Shown one piece after another: positions 43,824 through 55,894 of a stretch of 64,000 nt of DNA. The stretch covers positions 22,453,223 to 22,517,222 of the forward strand of contig OU744446.1 of assembly GCA_916610825.1 (NCBI GenBank). The letters are read 5' to 3'. Source of the DNA: Haliclystus octoradiatus. Taxonomy: Eukaryota; Cnidaria; Staurozoa; Stauromedusae; Haliclystidae. The notes beneath the pieces are model-generated. The model did no database searches. It worked only from the letters and a program-made list of their open reading frames with translations, and was not told the origin of the DNA. Each line of letters starts with the position of its first letter. The stretch's first letter is position 1. The position numbers were made by a program, and so were the translations under genes.

Positions 43824-44257
43824 GATGATATCCAAAACCAATCTATATCCAACTTCATGCGAAATATTAGCACTATTCAAGAAGTGACAACTGTTTTGAT
43901 TTTAGATAATTATTCCGCCATTTTGGTTGCCAGGGGTAGCACGACAACTTTGGTAATCGAGATTGGATTTTGGCTATCAGCAGAATGAAATCGAGAATCA
44001 AAAGTACGAGCAGGTCTTCAAAGGTGAAAATGTGTTGTCGCTTGATTGGCTAGTAACATTTGGCGGGAGAGTCATTGACCAATCACAATCAGCCTCGTTG
44101 TATCAGAGGTTACCCATGATGGCAAAACAAAACGTGTGATAATACGATTTCCATGTGCAGACAAGTGAAGACAGTCGTCATCTCATTCCGATAGTAAACA
44201 CCGATGGTTGCAGCATCGCTTATCACGTTAAAATAACATTGAAACACTAAGTAAAGT
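43824..44257. promoter_or_regulatory. Divergent CFAP61 / DNAJC22 promoter
   Basis: 434 bp between the CFAP61 start (minus, 43823) and the DNAJC22 start (plus, 44258). It contains two CCAAT-type boxes (ATTGG at 44045-44049, CCAAT at 44079-44083) and an X-box at 43926-43940. Arrangement and length fit a bidirectional promoter. Confidence 0.6.
43926..43940 (-). promoter_or_regulatory. Consensus RFX X-box upstream of CFAP61
   Basis: Minus strand GCTACC-CCT-GGCAAC fits the X-box consensus RYYRCC-N(1-3)-RGYAAC at every fixed position, 103-117 bp before the CFAP61 start codon. X-boxes bound by RFX factors at about this distance drive ciliary genes in worms, flies and vertebrates. RFX control of CFAP61 here is inferred. 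Confidence 0.62.
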
Positions 44258-45316
44258 ATGGCCAACAAGAATTTATTTATTACTTACGTTTTGTGGCTCT
44301 TTTTTGGTTGGTTTGGACTTCATCATTTCTACCTCGGACGAGATAGACATGCTTTCATTTGGTGGTCAACTTTTGGGGGATTTTTCTTCCTCGGATGGTT
44401 CCGTGATCTGTGGAGAATTCCAGAATACGTTGACGATGCTAACTCGGAGAAATGGTTTATAGAGGATCTGCTTAACAAAATGAAATTGAGGAATGGACCA
44501 CCATTCAATATTAGCAGATTTGCTGGTGAACTAATGGTTGGCTATTTTTATGGACTTATTGTGCGATTAGCAATCCCATATGAAATGCCTTCTTGGTTTA
44601 TGGGCTTCTTTGTATGTCTTGGGATAACGCTAGGAGTTCATTTGGTAGGCAACATAGGAAGAGAAAAAGGACAGTTTTTCTTTCCTTTTCTTTCCTGTGG
44701 ATTGTGTTATATTGGTCTAAGCTACATCACCGGGGAAGAAGCAAATTACATGTACTGTGCCCTTGCCACTTCGTGTATTTTTAATTACTATCGTGAATAT
44801 GAAAGAACGGTTAGGCAGCCAAGAGGAACATGTTCTCGGTTGACAACATTGACTGTTGGAGCGTTCGTCATTATTTCTCTATGGGGAAGTTTTCTGTATT
44901 TTAATGCTGAAATCACACTAGAATCTGGAGAGAAAATCAAAATCAAAGATTCTGTCGATCATTTTTTTAAATCGCCTGCATGGCTTGAATTTAAAAGCAC
45001 ATGTTGGCAATTATACGAACATGCACAAAAACAAGGGTGGCGAAATGTTTATGATGAATTTGTTAAGTCATTAGACCCGCAAGGAGAGACAAATGCTTTG
45101 AAAGTGCTTGGCTTACCAGAGGATGCCAGTCAGACAGATATCAGAAAAAAGTATAAAAAATTAGCTGTAAAATGGCATCCTGATAGAAACCAAGACAATA
45201 GGGAAGAAGCAGAGAAAAATTTTATTGAAGTACAACAAGCTTATGAAACATTATCTAAAATAAAATCTAAAAAGTCTTCACAGCAGAGGTCTGAACCAGA
45301 TAGGACAGAATTTTAA
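44258..45316 (+). CDS. DNAJC22: DnaJ homolog subfamily C member 22, intronless
   Basis: 352-residue multi-pass membrane J-protein, close to the usual length of about 340. The N terminus has a TM2-type module: LFITYVLWLFFGWFGLHHFY then GRDRHAFIWW and FLGWFRDLWRIPEYV, diagnostic of DNAJC22 (Drosophila Wurst). Further hydrophobic segments follow at about 77-135, 145-165 and 195-215. The J domain is at the C terminus (about 279-335): NALKVLGLPEDASQTDIRKK with the Hsp70-activating HPD in AVKWHPDRNQ. Wurst acts in clathrin-dependent endocytosis in fly airways; the role here is inferred from family. A single uninterrupted frame, head-to-head with CFAP61. AATAAA near 45398 is a plausible poly-A signal. 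Confidence 0.94.
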   Translation: MANKNLFITYVLWLFFGWFGLHHFYLGRDRHAFIWWSTFGGFFFLGWFRDLWRIPEYVDDANSEKWFIEDLLNKMKLRNGPPFNISRFAGELMVGYFYGLIVRLAIPYEMPSWFMGFFVCLGITLGVHLVGNIGREKGQFFFPFLSCGLCYIGLSYITGEEANYMYCALATSCIFNYYREYERTVRQPRGTCSRLTTLTVGAFVIISLWGSFLYFNAEITLESGEKIKIKDSVDHFFKSPAWLEFKSTCWQLYEHAQKQGWRNVYDEFVKSLDPQGETNALKVLGLPEDASQTDIRKKYKKLAVKWHPDRNQDNREEAEKNFIEVQQAYETLSKIKSKKSSQQRSEPDRTEF

Positions 45317-46881
45317 AGAGGTGTCCAATCTCAACCACGTTGTAATTATTTGTTCACCTGTTTTAACATAGAATGATTACATTGTTATTGGTACAAAATA
45401 AATCAATTGATGTTAAACAGGTTTATATAATTAATAGCGTGTAGAGGAAGTACTCCTTTGAATTTGGCTAAATTATGTTTTAATAGAGTGTAAATATCTG
45501 ATTAATGAAATCAATGAAAGTAATATTTGTATTAAACAGAAATATATCTAGGAAATATTGTATTTAGTATAAGAAATGAAATTCTCCATTTTAACATTTT
45601 ATCTTATGATGTCCAATGCTCATTACTGGTCTTGAGAAATTGAAATTGAATTCTATGTTGTGTGTGCTTAGAAATTGTCTATGATGACAAGCAACATACA
45701 CAGTTATTGCAGTGTAACCTGTTAAGTGTTACAGTGCAAGTCAAAATTGCCAACGATTTTCAATTTTTCATTGCATTGATCCTAATTTGCGCATCTACAA
45801 TTGTTTAATAAGGATTTGACAAGAAAATAGTTTATAGGGTTTCAGAGTCAGGATGCAGATAAGCGAGAATTTCACTTATCCGAATTGAGGTTAAATGGGT
45901 TGTACTGTATCAATGTATCGTGTTACACGCTAAATAATATTTGTGTCAAAAAATAATATTTTAGTCAGAAAACCCTCCGATAAACTATGGATAAACGTCT
46001 CATAGTCACATCTTCCCTGACGTCAGTAATGTCATTACCATGTATGACCATTGACGTCCTGTTATACAATGAGGCTGAGTTATAATTAGGTCTCTATATT
46101 TCCTATGTATACATATTCTGTTTACAAGGAGATAGAGTGAGGAAGGAAACACAACTTTACACCAATTGCTAATAATAACAGGTTAAATTCTCATCTTATA
46201 AAAAGAAAGAGGAGAGCGACACCTAGGTAGGTGGGTGAAGTTGTTAATTGTAACGCTTCTTTTGAAAAACGTTTTGACTTTGAACTATGTAGGCCTATGC
46301 CTATTTAACTACTCCATAACTCTGGTACAGGCTACTGGGTAATTAACATAATTTTAATACTTCAATGGACATTGGTGCAAACACATCATCCCTAGTATGG
46401 AGGTGTGGTTACCCTCTGACGATTTGGTTAGTCGGAAAATCTCCCTTGGATCTTCTCAACTCGTCAAAATAGGGAAATAATGTCCAAGTCCCCTTTTCAT
46501 TTATTCAAAACTTATTTTAAAACTGTCATCATTTTGACTAAATCTAAAAGTATTCAAACTGAAATTTTAGAAATGTCGCTACACTTTAAACGACTCCCCT
46601 CGACTAATAATTTGAAACATTTACATCCAATACAGAAATGTTGTTAAGAATGAATTGCATTGACGGTTGACCTTGTCATTAAGAGGTCTCAGAATTCTCA
46701 GAACAATCAGCAACAAATTAAAGTGCTGAGGATCGAGCACAGAGCTGTATAATACTTAATGCTTATAAAAATGCATACACATGTGTCCTTGGGAACAGGT
46801 GGTCATTGACAACAGTGAATCATTGCACTGAGACTGAGTTCTGAGTGAGGATACTATTAGAATTAAAGGTATGCATGATGT
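45317..46881. other. DNAJC22 3' flank and intergenic sequence
   Basis: Apart from the MITE copy at 45710-45907, nothing is recognised. No open frame with family resemblance. Confidence 0.45.
45710..45907. mobile_element. Tigger/pogo-like MITE copy 2, 198 bp, inverted
   Basis: Reverse-complement relative of 13351-13535: CAGTGTAACCTGTTAAGTG at the left, shared AGTCAAAATTGCCAACGATT and CACTTATCCGAATTG, and right end complement CAGTACAACCC. TA follows the right end. More diverged than copy 1. Confidence 0.7.
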
Positions 46882-47301
46882 GAACAAAAAGAAGCAATGA
46901 AAAATTAAAAATATACTAACGTTTGGCCAATTACTGATGAGGTCATTGATAAGATTAAAGTTTGATAAGGCTAGCCTATATAAAACCACATTTGAGGGAC
47001 TTGAGGAAATTGAGGTCTTTGATATAATTTCTTATTTTCCGTCGCTCTGGATGGCATGGCTCCTAAACGGCAATGAAATTGAGCTTCAATTATATATATT
47101 TATTCAGTTTTCACGATGCCGTGAACTATACCGTCGAGCCGTGATAGTTTGGCTAGGGCGACGTGTTGTATGGTTGTACCTATCCGCTAGTCTAGCTTAT
47201 CAATAACGCCATTTTGTTGAAGCTCCGCAGATTTCCGCGCCAAAGCCAGTTCCGCTCAAATTCCGAAAATTGCAAATGAAGAGGTCTAGCAATGGTTCAA
47301 A

Positions 47302-47364
47302 ATGGTGTCCCAGAACATCTCAATCGATGAATTGATTGGAGATCTCGAAAGGCAAGAATTGGAG
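47302..47364 (+). CDS. Candidate first coding exon (copy 1), possibly COP9 subunit 8-like
   Basis: ATG opens 21 codons ending DLERQELE immediately before a GTAATT donor at 47365. The sequence begins MVSQNISIDELIG. The ending CxxQELE-like is reminiscent of the N terminus of COP9 signalosome subunit 8, but this is a weak resemblance. No downstream exon was found in the window, which is filled with transposons after 48648. An upstream ATG at 47292 in another frame gives a short uORF. Confidence 0.35.
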
Positions 47365-47857
47365 GTAATTGAGTGTCTTTGTGTACCCCAGAAAATATTT
47401 ATTTGACAGTGTGTGGATGAAAGGGTTCTTACAAAAAGAACAAAAAGAAGCAATGAAAAATTAAAAATATACTAACGTTTGGCCAATTACTGATGAGGTC
47501 ATTGATAAGATTAAAGTTTGATAAGGCTAGCCTATATAAAACCACATTTGAGGGACTTGAGGAAATTGAGGTCTTTGATATAATTTCTTATTTTCCGTCG
47601 CTCTGGATGGCATGGCTCCTAAACGGCAATGAAATTGAGCTTCAATTATATATATTTATTCAGTTTTCACGATGCCGTGAACTATACCGTCGAGCCGTGA
47701 TAGTTTGGCTAGGGCGACGTGTTGTATGGTTGTACCTATCCGCTAGTCTAGCTTATCAATAACGCCATTTTGTTGAAGCTCCGCAGATTTCCGCGCCAAA
47801 GCCAGTTCCGCTCAAATTCCGAAAATTGCAAATGAAGAGGTCTAGCAATGGTTCAAA

Positions 47858-47920
47858 ATGGTGTCCCAGAACATCTCAATCGATGAATTGATTGGAGATC
47901 TCGAAAGGCAAGAATTGGAG
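47858..47920 (+). CDS. Candidate first coding exon (copy 2)
   Basis: Exact duplicate of 47302-47364 in the second 556-bp unit, with the same GTAATT donor. If the duplication is real, the nearer copy could be the one that splices to downstream exons beyond this window, giving two alternative promoters. Confidence 0.35.
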
Positions 47921-47991
47921 GTAATTGAGTGTCTTTGTGTACCCCAGAAAATATTTATTTGACAGTGTGTGGATGAAAGGGTTCTTACAAA

Positions 47992-48647
47992 TTTTTATTG
48001 CCATATACTAATGATTGTACCGGTCTTATGCAAGCCAAATTGAAATGATGACTTGCTAATAAATATTCCCTCCATCAAGTTTAGTAACTGAAAAGTTACG
48101 ACTGTTCAATGCTCCTCCCCTTGGATGACTGTCTGCATCTGCAGCCTCCTCAACTGTGTAAATCATCGATTGGAACCCTTATTATTATATAGAAATTGTC
48201 AATAACATCTAGGCCTAGGCCTACATTTTCAAGCAGGAAATACTATTAGAATTTATGATTTTGTTTCGGCCTATTTATATATTTATCAAAAATGACCGGC
48301 AGGCGCTACGCACTTAGGATCACGTGCATGCTTATTTTCTATAACGCAACATTGTGTTCATTGTTGAGGGCAATTCCATAAAAGATGAACCTTTGTTGAA
48401 AATTATTAAGTTAATATTTTCCTAATAAATTTGATATCTATGTGTTGGTACATGCTTCAATTGTTACAATATGAAGTTTTTATTTTGTTCTCATGATTCA
48501 TAAAAAATATCTGGAAGGAAAACTAGCACGCGCTGAAAATAGCTTTGTCACGCGATGAAATCAACAAAGATTAAAACATGAATAATTCATACAAAATGAT
48601 AAGAATAAAAATCAAAAGCTATTGATTCAATCGAAAGAAGAACTATT
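47992..48647. other. Intergenic, nothing recognised
   Basis: AT-rich non-coding sequence up to the left end of the Harbinger element. Confidence 0.45.
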
Positions 48648-48831
48648 AGAGAGTTTCAGATGCATAACGAAACAGACAACGACGACGGAACGCCCCCATG
48701 CGCCTTACTTCTGCGCATGTTTGGCGGGAATCACCATTTGAATGTTTGAATGTGAAAATTTCGTTGTGGACAACGATAGCGCAGAAAGGTTGAAGTAGTA
48801 TCAGAAGTTTTATACTTTTTTACAAATCATC

Positions 48832-49662
48832 ATGGCAGCGTCAGAAAATAATATCGTAGATGTTGATAATCAAACAGGGAAAAGAAACAAGAATTTTATT
48901 TGGTCTGCGAGACATGAGCTGCTATTTGTCAGAGAGTTGTTACTGCAACAGCCCTATGAACACAGGCCTAATACTACACCAAGATCAGAAGGGTGGAAAT
49001 CAGTTGCAGATAAATTAAGTTGTATGCCAAGAGAACAATTCAAAGTAACTAATAGAACTGTAAGGGAAAAATTTACACGAATGGTGGACACTTTTGATGT
49101 TAACGATAGGGCGGAGAGAAGGATGACCGGTGTAACAGGAGAAGAATTAACAGAATTCGTCGCCGGGATGACAAACATTTCAGAAAGAGTGAGTGAGTTG
49201 AAGCAGACCTGGCAACTGGAAGACAAGCGAAAGTTATTGAAAGCCACTGCAGATCAGCAAATGGCAGATGAAATGAGAAAGAGAGCCACGGAAAGCGGTG
49301 GGGAAACAAGGAGAAGGCTCAGCACTGATTTAAACGACAGTAGAGATGAAGAAGAAGCAGGCCCATCTCAACGTAGAAAGAGACGCAGAGAAAGGAACGT
49401 TTATGGGCTACTTGAGAGCGGGATTTTGGCTAGAGAGCAACGAGATAAAGATGCAGCAGAAGCGAAGCAGAGGGACCAGGAGGTTATGGCAAGTTTGCTA
49501 AAAAATCAACAAGAGGACCAGCAGCGCCTTACACAGCAGCATCAAGAATTTATTCTGCAACAACAGCGGCAGAATTCTGAGCAGCAGCAGCTACTGATGG
49601 CGCAAATGCAAGCTCAGCAAGCACAATCTATGGCTATGATGGCCGAGATATTTAAAATATAA
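48832..49662 (+). CDS. Harbinger Myb/SANT-like DNA-binding accessory protein
   Basis: 276 codons without a break. Residues about 20-100 form a trihelix/SANT-like domain (FIWSARHELLFVRELLLQQP, GWKSVADKL, VTNRTVREKFTRMV), which in Harbinger systems binds the element and imports the transposase into the nucleus. A basic stretch QRRKRRRERN near 183 is a nuclear-localisation-type signal, preceding a Gln-rich coiled-coil tail (about 215-276). The frame is intact although the transposase of the same element is not. Confidence 0.85.
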   Translation: MAASENNIVDVDNQTGKRNKNFIWSARHELLFVRELLLQQPYEHRPNTTPRSEGWKSVADKLSCMPREQFKVTNRTVREKFTRMVDTFDVNDRAERRMTGVTGEELTEFVAGMTNISERVSELKQTWQLEDKRKLLKATADQQMADEMRKRATESGGETRRRLSTDLNDSRDEEEAGPSQRRKRRRERNVYGLLESGILAREQRDKDAAEAKQRDQEVMASLLKNQQEDQQRLTQQHQEFILQQQRQNSEQQQLLMAQMQAQQAQSMAMMAEIFKI

Positions 49663-50071
49663 CAGATAAAAATAAATAATGGATCTTTAGATAATGTTGT
49701 ATTATTTTGTCAAATAAAATTTAATTTGTTTTGAAGTTCAACACGCATGTTGCAATATTTTTCAGGATACCAGCTGTTAAATGATATTTCCTATTTCATG
49801 TTATTGAATTAAAATAATAATAACAGGAATATCATGCAGGGTGTGTTTATAATCAAAATTAATTTAATTGAGACAGAATGCCAATGGTTTGCTTTATATT
49901 AGGGCAATATAATATTTTCCCACCTTCTTTCTCAATTATGCCACTAATTAAACATTTATATATTATATACATTTAAACGGACCATTTTCAATCATTCATA
50001 ATACATTAATAGGCCTACACCAAATACGTTATATATTGAATACATAATATGCTACAATTGAAAATAATTTT

Positions 50072-51345
50072 CTAATGAAGGGGATCAATGTTAAAGAATT
50101 TTGTTGAAGTTGAACCATACAAACATGTAACGGCATTTCTTAGTAGAGCACAAATTTGATAGGCTGTACCTACAGCCGATAACCCAATCTTAAGGTTTTT
50201 TTAAAGTCTACAAAAGCAAAGTAATTAGTAATTTCCCCAAATATCCTTTCGACGAAGACTCTAACTCAACTCATAGCTGCATTGTACTCTCTTTCATTTT
50301 CATCTACAACTGCTCCATGGTAGCCGGTTTGTAGGTGTGGTCGCAGAGGGTAAGCTGGATCACCATAAAAGCACAATGGGGTCCCATTCAGGGTGTTGCA
50401 GTGCTCTTCTAGCTTTTCTAGAAGCCCAGAACGTGCCAATATACCTGCATCGTGACTCTTTCCCTCTGTGGAAGAATGAAAATTTATCGTCAATAAATAA
50501 ACAAACATTGAAATAAAGTTTATAAAAGTGCATGGAATCAGACAGACCTATTACAGTTTTACCGCCTTGTTGGCGAGCCTCATGCAACCAAATAAATGAA
50601 TTATATTATATAAATGTGTTTACTTTTATTGCTTAAATAAAATACATCAATATATATTATAGTCTATAAAACGTGAACTCACCAACTGGTCCATAAAGGT
50701 TGGCAATTAATCCATTTGCGGCTACAACAGATTGGAACTTTAAGGCATGTATTCGCTTATGACCATTGTAAACTATTCGCTGTCATTCTCCTGGGCGACA
50801 GATCGATCTCACTGTTCCGTCTATGAAACCCCAACAATTTTCTAATTTACCGGACTTATCGTAAACAGCATTTGCACACTCTTGCAGTTTATTCGGCTGC
50901 AACCATTCTTGATTGAATGATTCAAGAAGGTGACTTGACGACTGTTTTATTGTGTTCATGACTTTGTTGATTATCATGCTCATCTCTGGTACTGATCTAC
51001 CAAATCTAGGCACTAGATCACCAGGTCGACATGGATAACAAAATCGGCATAATAACATACAAAGTCCTTCTATTTTATTGGTAACAGTCCCATTATCGCA
51101 GACAAATTTTTCAGGTAACTTTAACGCTCTTGCCTGTCGTGGGATATCTTCTTTGCAAAATCTGAACTCTGCTAGGCATACATCAGGAGATACATTATTT
51201 AAATCAAATCTTGGGTACTCCCAGTATGGGAAAACTAGAGCAGGCTTAATTGAGAAATAAATACAGCCATTACTTCTTCTTCATCAATTATATCATTATC
51301 ATACAGACCAAGAGCTAGCAATTCTATTTCATCACGAGATGCCAT
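50072..51345 (-). pseudogene. Harbinger DDE transposase (DDE_Tnp_4 type), decayed
   Basis: Starts MASRDEIELLALGLYDND at 51345. Frame breaks occur near 51250; then FPYWEYPRFDL, NCWGFIDGTVRSICRPGE (first catalytic Asp), an in-frame TGA, QRIVYNGHKRIHALKFQS and LYGPV. An intron (about 50471-50681, GTGAGT to CAG) joins to GKSHDAGILARSGLL and CFYGDPAYPLRPHL (second Asp), then VFVERIFGEI (catalytic Glu) after another TGA. A 1-nt shift leads to LKIGLSAVGTAYQICALLRN and the stop near 50072. All three catalytic residues survive but two stops and two frameshifts make it inactive. Confidence 0.85.
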
Positions 51346-51518
51346 TTTACAAATTAATGTAATTTATTTTCACTTCGGAGAGCAGAAGTCGTATTCTCAA
51401 ATGGTTTTATCGATCTGAAATACTAATTACGGCAACGGCGGAATATTTCAGCGGTCAGCGGTTAAATCATTTGTCACGTGCGCAATTTCGTCGTCCTCAT
51501 TGCAATCTGGAACTCTCT

Positions 51519-52313
51519 ATTATCAATATAAATGAAAAATTTCTGTCAATAATTCAAACTAAAACAATATTAAAGAGTTTTGTTTCTCATGTCAGCCGTC
51601 CGTATTTCCGTTACAGCAAAAATGATAAAAGTTGATTTCAAAAAATATAGGATCGCTGTAATAAAAATTGCTTCCATATTCATAGCATTTGCCGCAGAAT
51701 ACAAGGGATGACGGCGTTATTTTCTTCGTAGTTGCCATAGAAGCATCAGAAATCAAGTTTTATTTTGCATATTTCCGTTACATTTTGCTGTTTTTTGTCA
51801 TTCTGTGCAGTTCCATGCTGATTTTCCGAATGTAATCGAAGCCCGCGTAAATGTTAATGGACGGAGCAAATGATCAACATCAACAGTGGTCCTTTTTGAT
51901 ACAGAAATGTTGAATGGATTTGTGCAAACATGGTGTCAATGCATCTATTGTTCTGTGGTAAATAACAATAGACGGTCAATAACATGAATTTTATTACAAA
52001 TTAGGTTTGCATATAACAATTGTTGCAAAGCGAGCCGGTTGAATTACGCTAAGCATAAATTCATCTTGTGCTCGCAGCGTTTGTTCTTACGAATGAGGAC
52101 TTTATTTATAATATAAGAGTGTATTTAAACTCAAAAGATCAAGCATTGGATGAACCACACAAATGAACACAACCAATTTTACTTTACTAGTTTACTTTCT
52201 TTCTATTGAGGAGTTAGCTCAACATTCCAACAAAACTAACGCATTTAACTAACTAATTCAATGATTACAGGATATATCTAGGGATAAAACGTCATTAAAT
52301 AATTAAGAATTTA
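51519..52313. other. Intergenic, nothing recognised
   Basis: No supported gene, arm or RNA. The LINE frame begins at 52314 without a recognisable 5' UTR. Confidence 0.4.
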
Positions 52314-54264
52314 TTGCATAAATTATGCATTACTATTATAAATCAAAAAGAGGCTATAAAATATTCAACTGAAGTATTATTATTAATAAGAAATATTATT
52401 ATGAAAGAAATACAAAATAAATTAAAAGAGGAAGATTTGGCAGAAATAATGGAGATGGTAGAAAAAATTGAAAAGTCGAAACCAGATTCCAGGAGAATGT
52501 TTCAAGCTGTTAAACAATTACAACAAAGAAATAAAAAAAGCAAACTACTTGTAAATGGAAAATATGGCATTTCCACAGACAAAGAAGAACAGTCAAAAAT
52601 TATTACCGAATATTTCCAGGGAGTTTTCAACAAAGTTTCAGAAAAAGAAATAGAATTTATACAACCGACAAAAATGAGTACGCCTTTCAATGCATTTGAA
52701 ATAAAATCAGCTGTAAAGTCTCTAAAAAATGGTAAAAGTCCAGGTGTAGATCATTTAAGTGCTGAATTATTAAAACATGGTCCAGGCATATTATGTCAAC
52801 GAATTAGTGATATTTTTAACAGCATTGCAAGTACAGGAAATTTTCCCAAAGAAATAAGAGAAGGCTTTTTAGTACCTTTACCTAAACCAGGCAAAAAACC
52901 TGGCCCAGCATCCCATCTAAGACCAGTGATATTACTATCAGTTCTAAGAAAAATATTAGCAATCTGTATGCTGACAAGATGCGTCCATAGATTCAATGAA
53001 AAAATTCCAAAATCCCAAGCAGCTTATCAACAAGGCAGAAGCACCACCGAGCAAGTATTTAGTTTCAAAGTTCTTGCAGAAAAAGCAATAATTTCAGAAA
53101 ACTATCAAATCAATCTTTTACTCCTTGATATGTCAAAAGCTTTTGACACTGTTCAGAGAGACAAAATGATTGATATTTTAAAAGAAATACTTGAAAATGA
53201 CGAAATACATATCATGAAAATACTGATTGAAGATGTAATCTTAAAAGTTAAAATAAATGATAAGATAGGTAAAGATATAAATAGCAACGTGGGTGTACCG
53301 CAAGGAGACTGCTTAAGTCCAATATTATTTGTAATTTATTTAGCTCATGTATTAAAAAACACACAATCAATCGTAAATCCATCACATATTCATGATCACT
53401 CATATACCCAAGAAATAAATAATAGACTAATCATAGACCAGCAATATGCTGATGATATTAGCTACATTGCAAATAACCAACAAGATACTGAAAGATTGAA
53501 AAGAGAAATACCAGGTGCTCTACAAACCTATAATCTGCAAGTGAACAATGCAAAAACCGAAGAATACACTATCAAAAGAGGGACAGTTTCAGAAGAATGG
53601 AAAACTTGTAAATATTTGGGTAGCTTACTAGACACAAATAAAGATATAAATAGAAGAAAAATTTTAGCAATTAATGCATATAAACAACTTAAATATATAT
53701 TCGAAAACAAAAATGTTAATATAAAAACAAAGATCAGGATATTTAAGACACACGTAGAAAGTATATTTTTCTATAATTGTGAGCTATGGACAATTAACAA
53801 TAATCATAATAATCAAATAGACATATTTCAAAGGAAATTATTACGAAGAATTTTAAATGTAACATGGGAAGACGAAATAGAAAATGAAAAGCTGTATACA
53901 ATGACATACCAGAAGCCATGGAGTATCGAGGTAAAATCAAGACGGTTAAGTTGGTATGGCCATTTGAGAAGACCACCCAATGATACACCCGCACGAAAGG
54001 CCTTGTTCGAGGCAGAGAAATTCTGTCCTCAGCCACGAGGAGGACCCAAGCTCACATGGCTGAAAACCATTGAAAATGATTTACGAGCTTTAAACATTGA
54101 GATATGTAAAAGAAATGCGAATACTGGTGCAATAATGAAACATAAATTATACTCATTTGAGATTAAAGAACTAACACATGACCGAAAAACATGGCGGATG
54201 ATCATTGATCGCGCAGTGTCCTGGTGACGAGAAAGCGTGATACATACATACATACATACATCAA
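52314..54264 (+). mobile_element. RTE-like LINE with intact reverse transcriptase, 5'-truncated
   Basis: A 637-codon frame (52314-54227) is uninterrupted. RT motifs: FEIKSAVKSLKNGKSPGVDH, PLPKPGKKPG, NLLLLDMSKAFDTVQR (motif A), VPQGDCLSPILFVIYL (motif B), QQYADDISYI (catalytic YADD), KYLGSLLD. The C-terminal part has LLRRILNVTWEDEIENEKLY, RRLSWYGHLRR, GGPKLTWLKTI and WRMIIDRAVSW. The APE endonuclease that should precede the RT is absent, so this is a 5'-truncated copy. Seven bases after the stop begins a (CATA)n tail (54240-54262); a minimal 3' UTR with a short tandem-repeat tail is typical of RTE. The intact frame suggests recent insertion. It abuts the remnant LTR of the BEL element. Confidence 0.85.
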
Positions 54265-55318
54265 CTGAAGTATAGATTTAACTGTAAGAATATAATAACT
54301 GAATAATAAGGATTTCCGCCAGAACATCCTCCCCCTCATCGATCATCTTTGTCTTAACATCTGATGATGGTCGATCCACAGCTGACTCCAACAAGCACAA
54401 CTTTGAAATTCGCCTTTGATGGTTGCGGCTCTCACCAGGTCATTCTTTCCAACATGGACTTTGGACACTGTGCCAGATCTCTATTGGCCTCTTGGTAAGT
54501 TTTGTCCAATATCAGCACTAAATCTCCAATCTTGACATCCTTTTCTTTTGTGCGCCATTTTTATCTTTGGATGATGGTTGGTAGGCTAAACATTCCTTTT
54601 GCCAAATTTAACATATTTGGTTAACTAGATGTTGCACCAACTTAAAACTATTCCGGGGATGTAAAGATGAGAAATAACCAGATGGTGGGGCAAGGGTTGC
54701 ACGTTCTAATAGGAAAATGATTTGGGGTCAAAATTGTAAGATCTTTTGGATCATTACCAACATATGTTAGGGGTCTGGAATTCAAAATACCCATGATCTC
54801 TGCTAATAGTGTTCTAAACTCATCGTCTCTCAGATGACGAAGTGACCTTTCTCTACTACGTAACACTTTATACATGGCATTTTTACTGCTTTTCACTAAT
54901 GCTTCATGTACACCGCCCCAATGGGGTGCAGCAGGTGGTTGAAATTTCCACTTAATTCCATGTTCATTAAACTTTTCAGCTAAATCCTTATCTTTCAAAA
55001 ATTTATCAATTTCCGGTTTTAATTCATTTTCGGCTCCAACCAAATTTGAGCCGTTATCCGAATATAGCAAAGAAGGACTACCTCTACAATTACGAAATCG
55101 CTCAAAGGCGTTTAAAAAATCTGGTGTTGAGAGTGACACAGCTACTTCCAGATGTACTGCTCGACTTGTCATGCCATTGAATATTGCCCCATATCGCTTT
55201 ACAACTTTATTTCTGCCTTCTAGAATCTCCAGAGGGCCAAAATAATCTACTGAAGTATTAAAAAATACTGGTTTACCTATTGCTAATCCCTCCTTTAGTA
55301 GATCTGCCATCAACTGTG

Positions 55319-55894
<576 letters not shown>

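Larger units (their letters stand above)
46882..47991. repeat. 556-bp tandem duplication, effectively identical copies
   Basis: 46882-47437 and 47438-47991 match base for base as far as I can follow, starting GAACAAAAAGAAGC and ending in GGGTTCTTACAAA. Each unit contains an apparent promoter region and a first exon. The identity means either a very recent duplication or an assembly (haplotype) artefact. Confidence 0.88.
48648..51518. mobile_element. PIF/Harbinger DNA transposon, 2.87 kb
   Basis: Inverted ends AGAGAGTTTCAGAT (48648) and the complement of the right end AGAGAGTTCCAGAT (51518), followed inside by ACGACGACGG / GACGACGA. ATT on both sides (48645-48647, 51519-51521) may be the 3-bp target duplication. 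It encodes the two Harbinger proteins divergently disposed: a Myb-like protein on plus and a DDE transposase, broken, on minus. Confidence 0.85.

Noticed and set aside
46950-46975. Hammerhead-like CTGATGA near 46950 and 47506
   Set aside because: No GAAA strand or pairable stems follow.
46937-47762. Two identical 89-codon open frames
   Set aside because: They lie in the promoter part of the duplicated 556-bp unit, lack family resemblance and precede the better-supported ATG exon.
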